Shown here: positions 60,746 to 64,000 of the stretch, in pieces
Numbering within the stretch: position 1 is the first letter of the stretch
Layout: each line of letters starts with the position of its first letter
Translations under genes and position numbers: made by a program
The notes under the pieces: generated by a model
The model's input: the letters and a program-made list of their open reading frames with translations, nothing else
Told to the model about the DNA's origin: nothing
Database searches by the model: none
NCBI GenBank assembly: GCA_002914805.1
Contig: JXTB01000288.1
Span: 458,299-522,298 of the forward strand
Direction of reading: 5' to 3'
DNA length: 64,000 bases
From: Parasponia andersonii
Lineage: Eukaryota; Streptophyta; Magnoliopsida; Rosales; Cannabaceae

Positions 60746-62880
60746 AGTAAAATCCTAAAATTTTTAAGCTCAAATAAGTAATTTTGAATCAAAGGTGTTT
60801 TGGTAATTCTTCATTTTCATATTAATTAAATAAAAATCTAAAAATATTTTAAATTAAATTATTCATGTTGAACTTAGACAAAATAAAGTCTAGATGCATT
60901 TGGGGCAAAAGTGAAAAAGGAATTACAACTCGGGAACAAAAATATAATTAAGGAGGGATTAAAGTGAAAGAATCTTTTTAAAATTTATGGCCAAAGTGGA
61001 ATTTTAAGAATATTTTTTGGTCAAACCAGAGACTGACACGGTGTCCCACTATTTATAGTTTCAGAAATTGCCTATTAATCCCTCAAATTTTTCTTCTTTT
61101 TCCCCAAAATTCCCAAGCCAAATACGAGAAACCTAACCTCAGTTATTGTTCACCTGCAAGCTCACCGCTAGCCCAGCCACCCAATGCGCCTACCCGCTGT
61201 GACCAAGAGGTGCTGACGAAGCCATGTCGGGTGTTGCCACCATGAACCGCTGCTTCTCACCAGAGCTAGGAGCTCCAAAAGTTTCCGCTATCGCATTGGA
61301 AAGTCACTCACCATTTTCGCCATAGCTCGTGAATTACACCGTTTCATGTGCCACAGGTCGATCCCTCGTCGGAACCCATTTTTGCAAACTATATGTCTAA
61401 CGCAATATTTTTAGGTGTTTTGAATTCAATGGTGACCTCCATTTCTCAATTTGAGGCCCTATTTGGAAATTCACTTTTTAAAGTGAATGTGTTGGGATTC
61501 GGAAAGGACAGTCTAAACAACCAGCTGATCAACAAAGGACTTTTCTAGCGTCGTTAGTTCAGTATAATTACTATTTTGAGGTAGGAGATTCAATTTCCTT
61601 GTTTTCTATTATTTTTTATTAAAATTGAAATTTACTTTGAAATATGAAATTTCATGAATTTATTAAATTAAATTATTTGAATCATTATTTTAATAAACTG
61701 TGAACTTATGAAACATTGTGGACTGTTATGGATATTTTACATATGATTTTGTTCAAGTTTTAAACTTGGGATTTGATTAAACCATAGGAACTGTACTTTT
61801 GGCTTTTAAGTACAAAATGGATTTCTATTAAAAAATCAGAGTACGTCTAAAATGTCAAATCACTGCATGGTTATTTGAGACTCTATATATTGCACATTTC
61901 ATATGATCATGCATGAGAATCATCTTAGGCATCACGGTGTTGTAGTAGGTGGACTAATACACCTGCCTTCGGTAAGAGCCAGTAAACCTGTACGAGATTT
62001 GTTTTCTGGCTATCTCCACTCAGTAAGTGTAGGTATTCGGTGCCCCTCTAGTTCGGTAAGATTAGACACACGAGTATCCCTCTAGTTTTCAGAGATAGAT
62101 GTCAGGTAGAGAGCACTCAATATATATAGTATAAGTTGCTCTAGTCATTATGAGATGGTAAGAACTCATGTGAGGTGTTGATTTATGTAATTTATATTAT
62201 GCTTGATTTATTATGAGTTTCAATATGCTTGACCTTGATATCTGATTTTGGTCTTTAGTATGACTTTCTGTAATAGTTTTCTACTTATGTTTTGAATACT
62301 TGGTATTTAAAAAAATGCTTTTCAGTATTACTAACTATGCAGACGTTTTGAGAATTATAAAAAGGTTTTCCCAAAAAGAGTAATTGGATAACCTATTGGG
62401 TATTTTATACTCACCCTCCTACTTTTTTCACAGGTAGTATCCAGTGTGATATTGACAACTAACAAGCCGATTAAGAGGCTATTTTTTACTTATAGTTTGT
62501 GACTTGGTAATGGTAGGAGTGTGGATTTAAGACTTGTATCTATGTCTTGTAAAATAAATAGATTATGTTAGCATTCAAACTAAGTATGCTACTTTGAATA
62601 TGTCTGTAAACTATATATGTCATACTAGCTTGATGTTAAGATATGAATGATGATGCTCAATTAACTATTTGAATTTGATTTTTCTAATAATTATTTAGTC
62701 TATATTTATCGGTAATTTTGAACTGTGGGATAGGTTTACTAGTTAGAATTCCAAATATTTTTATTCATCTTGTCGTCTTAAAAATTCAAAACTCTTAAAA
62801 TTTTTTATTTATAAATTAAGAAATTTTCAATTCCAGCAAAATTCTCCTTTTGCCAATGCCCCAGAGTTTGGTTCATGACA
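60746..62880 (+). repeat. 3' LTR of the chromovirus
   Basis: 2135 bp, from AGTAAAATCCTAAAA (first base changed from the expected TG) to GGTTCATGACA. It serves as the reference for the LTR fragments at 6668-8863, 24822-26573, 40623-46140 and 46141-46912. The open frame at 61348-61548 is a chance ORF inside the LTR. Confidence 0.85.
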
Positions 62881-63160
62881 ATATTATATTTTATTATGTA
62901 GTTTTCTATTCGCAAAATTAGGAAACTTTGGCCATCCTTATCTATATAAAGGGGCTCAATTTCATTATTTTATAAGGAAAAAAATTATACACTCAAAGTC
63001 ACATAGAAAATACTAGTTAGAGCTTCAATTTGAGATTTTAAGCTCTCTTGTAATATCTTTAATATAGCACCATAAGGGTAATATACTATCTTTTTGGGTA
63101 GAACCACGCTAAATTCTTATATTCTTACTATTTACTCCAATTTTACTATTATTAATAATT
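62881..63160 (+). repeat. Tat-type LTR promoter fragment
   Basis: GGAAACTTTGGCCATCC followed by TTATCTATATAAAGGGGCTC closely resembles 5755-5795 in the Tat LTR, including the TATA box (62947-62954). Downstream, GGTAGAACCACGC near 63098 resembles the end of the LTR transcription-start region. The outer limits are unknown. Confidence 0.55.
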
Positions 63161-63722
63161 GAACTCTGACAAGAAATTTGATCCATCAACTGTTATGATT
63201 CATCTACATCAAGTCAAGTTAGACGGCCATCACAAAAATGCGGTCAAGAGGTATAAATATATAACTCCATGCAATACAAACCGAGGTTTTTTTCTTTTCT
63301 TTTTCTTTTTCCAATATAAGCGTTTATCTTTTGTTTATGTATTTTTGAGGATTTTATACTACTCCCATCACATATCTGAAGAAAGAAGTATTAGCATCCT
63401 CTAAGTCTATACATGTTTATATGTATGGTTATAGATCATGGATCTTGAAGATCGATTGTTGTAGCCTTTTGAAGTGGAAAATAAAAAATAGAAGAATACA
63501 ACGGTTTTGACAATTTACTAATTGAAACTAACATTCGAACATAATTATTTTTCACAACCAAATCCATAAGCAATTCAGTGGCAAGATGATCCTAGATATG
63601 AAGTATTGTACTCATATATAGCATAAAAAGGAAAGACCAAATGAGATAATTTGGATTAAGTTACATATGATATGCTGTACTAAACACAGCTTATTAAGCT
63701 AGATAAACAATATTCTGTTAGA
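63161..63722. other. intergenic sequence
   Basis: Nothing recognised; it probably includes the 3' flank of the gene ending at 63723. Confidence 0.5.
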
Positions 63723-64000
63723 CTATTCTTTCTCCGATCCAATGAAATCTGATACATTCTCGGGATCACGATTCCGAAAATCCAAAGCCGAAAGAGACCT
63801 GAAATACTGAGCCAAGGCACTGCCTTCCTTGTGGTTGATGATATCAGTGACTGAGGCCTGTAAGAGAGTGAAGTTCTTGACATTCTTAAGCATATCAAGA
63901 TTGATGTTCTTTAGAGCATTGGGATGAGCCTCAGTTTTTGCATATCTCTTTTGGTTGGAACTGAGAATTGGTGAAAGAGATGCCTGGAAGATGATCTGAT
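63723..64000 (-). CDS. 3' end of an unidentified protein-coding gene (partial)
   Basis: From the window edge the minus strand stays open for 91 codons to a TAG at 63723-63725. The stretch reads as real protein: KRYAKTEAHPNALKNINLDM, then FTLLQASVTDIINHKEGSAL and YFRSLSALDFRNRDPENVSD, ending GSEKE. Composition is balanced, with higher GC than the flanks. I do not recognise the family. An internal CAG near 63988 could be a splice acceptor, so only part of the stretch may be exon. No membrane segment is evident. The gene begins outside the window. Confidence 0.55.
   Translation of the reverse strand, partial: QIIFQASLSPILSSNQKRYAKTEAHPNALKNINLDMLKNVKNFTLLQASVTDIINHKEGSALAQYFRSLSALDFRNRDPENVSDFIGSEKE

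Larger units (their letters stand above)
46141..62880 (+). mobile_element. Del/Tekay-type chromovirus retrotransposon, split by a nested copia element
   Basis: 5' LTR remnant ~46141-46912, primer-binding site 46920-46932, gag and pol to 50503, then the copia insertion 50504-60286, then the end of pol with the chromodomain (60287-~60720), a polypurine tract and a 3' LTR 60746-62880. Domain order (protease, reverse transcriptase, RNase H, integrase, chromodomain) is that of Ty3/gypsy chromoviruses. The coding region carries numerous stops, frameshifts and an internal deletion. The 5' LTR has lost about its first 1.35 kb. Confidence 0.85.

Noticed and set aside
1-64000. CRISPR arrays, bacterial operons, rRNA or tRNA genes
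   Set aside because: None seen; repeats are transposon or microsatellite in type, genes are spliced, and tRNA-like signals are confined to the SINE and primer-binding sites.

Overview
This window is nuclear DNA of a flowering plant, probably a dicot (inferred). It is AT-rich and has plant-type spliced genes. It carries chromovirus (Del/Tekay-type), Tat-type and copia LTR retrotransposons, small MITEs with A/T-tract termini, a tRNA-derived SINE and a CACTA-type fragment. Most of the 64 kb is nested or decayed transposons. Only three host genes look functional: a complete EME1-type gene (30383-36851, minus, 14 exons), a small intact DUF3511 gene (27243-27518, minus), and the 3' end of an unidentified gene running off the right edge (63723-64000, minus). 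Two F-box genes are present only as pseudogenes.

Layout, left part. 1-~6200 is the 3' half of a Tat-lineage Ty3/gypsy element: second (archaeal-type) RNase H and integrase on plus, then a spliced gene on the opposite strand, then the polypurine tract and 3' LTR. 6668-8863 is a solo chromovirus LTR bounded by GTATT duplications. 10490-11650 is an F-box/kelch pseudogene. 12.0-12.5 kb holds a tandem duplication and decayed MITEs. 15.4-20.8 kb is an F-box gene split by a decayed copia element (15597-20636). 23271-23687 is a CACTA-like element, and 23839-24006 is a SINE with a perfect 9-bp duplication. 24.8-26.6 kb is a minus-strand chromovirus LTR fragment. DUF3511 follows, then a head-to-head MITE pair (27852-28315), then EME1.

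Layout, right part. 38.5-40.5 kb holds a MITE, a perfect tandem duplication beside an N, a copia LTR fragment and an RNase H-like gene fragment. 40623-~46140 is a chromovirus LTR split by a copia solo LTR (42586-45969, duplication TTATA), which is itself interrupted. ~46141-62880 is a second, more complete chromovirus whose integrase region is split by a 9.8-kb copia element (50504-60286, duplication ATGCC) with paired 1.65-kb LTRs. 62881-~63160 resembles part of a Tat-type LTR.

Most unusual signals: the four-exon antisense gene inside the Tat element, with three GT-AG introns in consistent phase; a tandem triplication of an exon-plus-intron unit at the 5' end of EME1; a ~550-bp GC-rich repetitive island in the leader of the nested copia element; MITEs sitting in (TA)n tracts, one pair forming a ~460-bp inverted repeat; and an F-box gene broken by a retrotransposon. 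All calls were made by eye, so domain names are motif recognition and no alignment was run.
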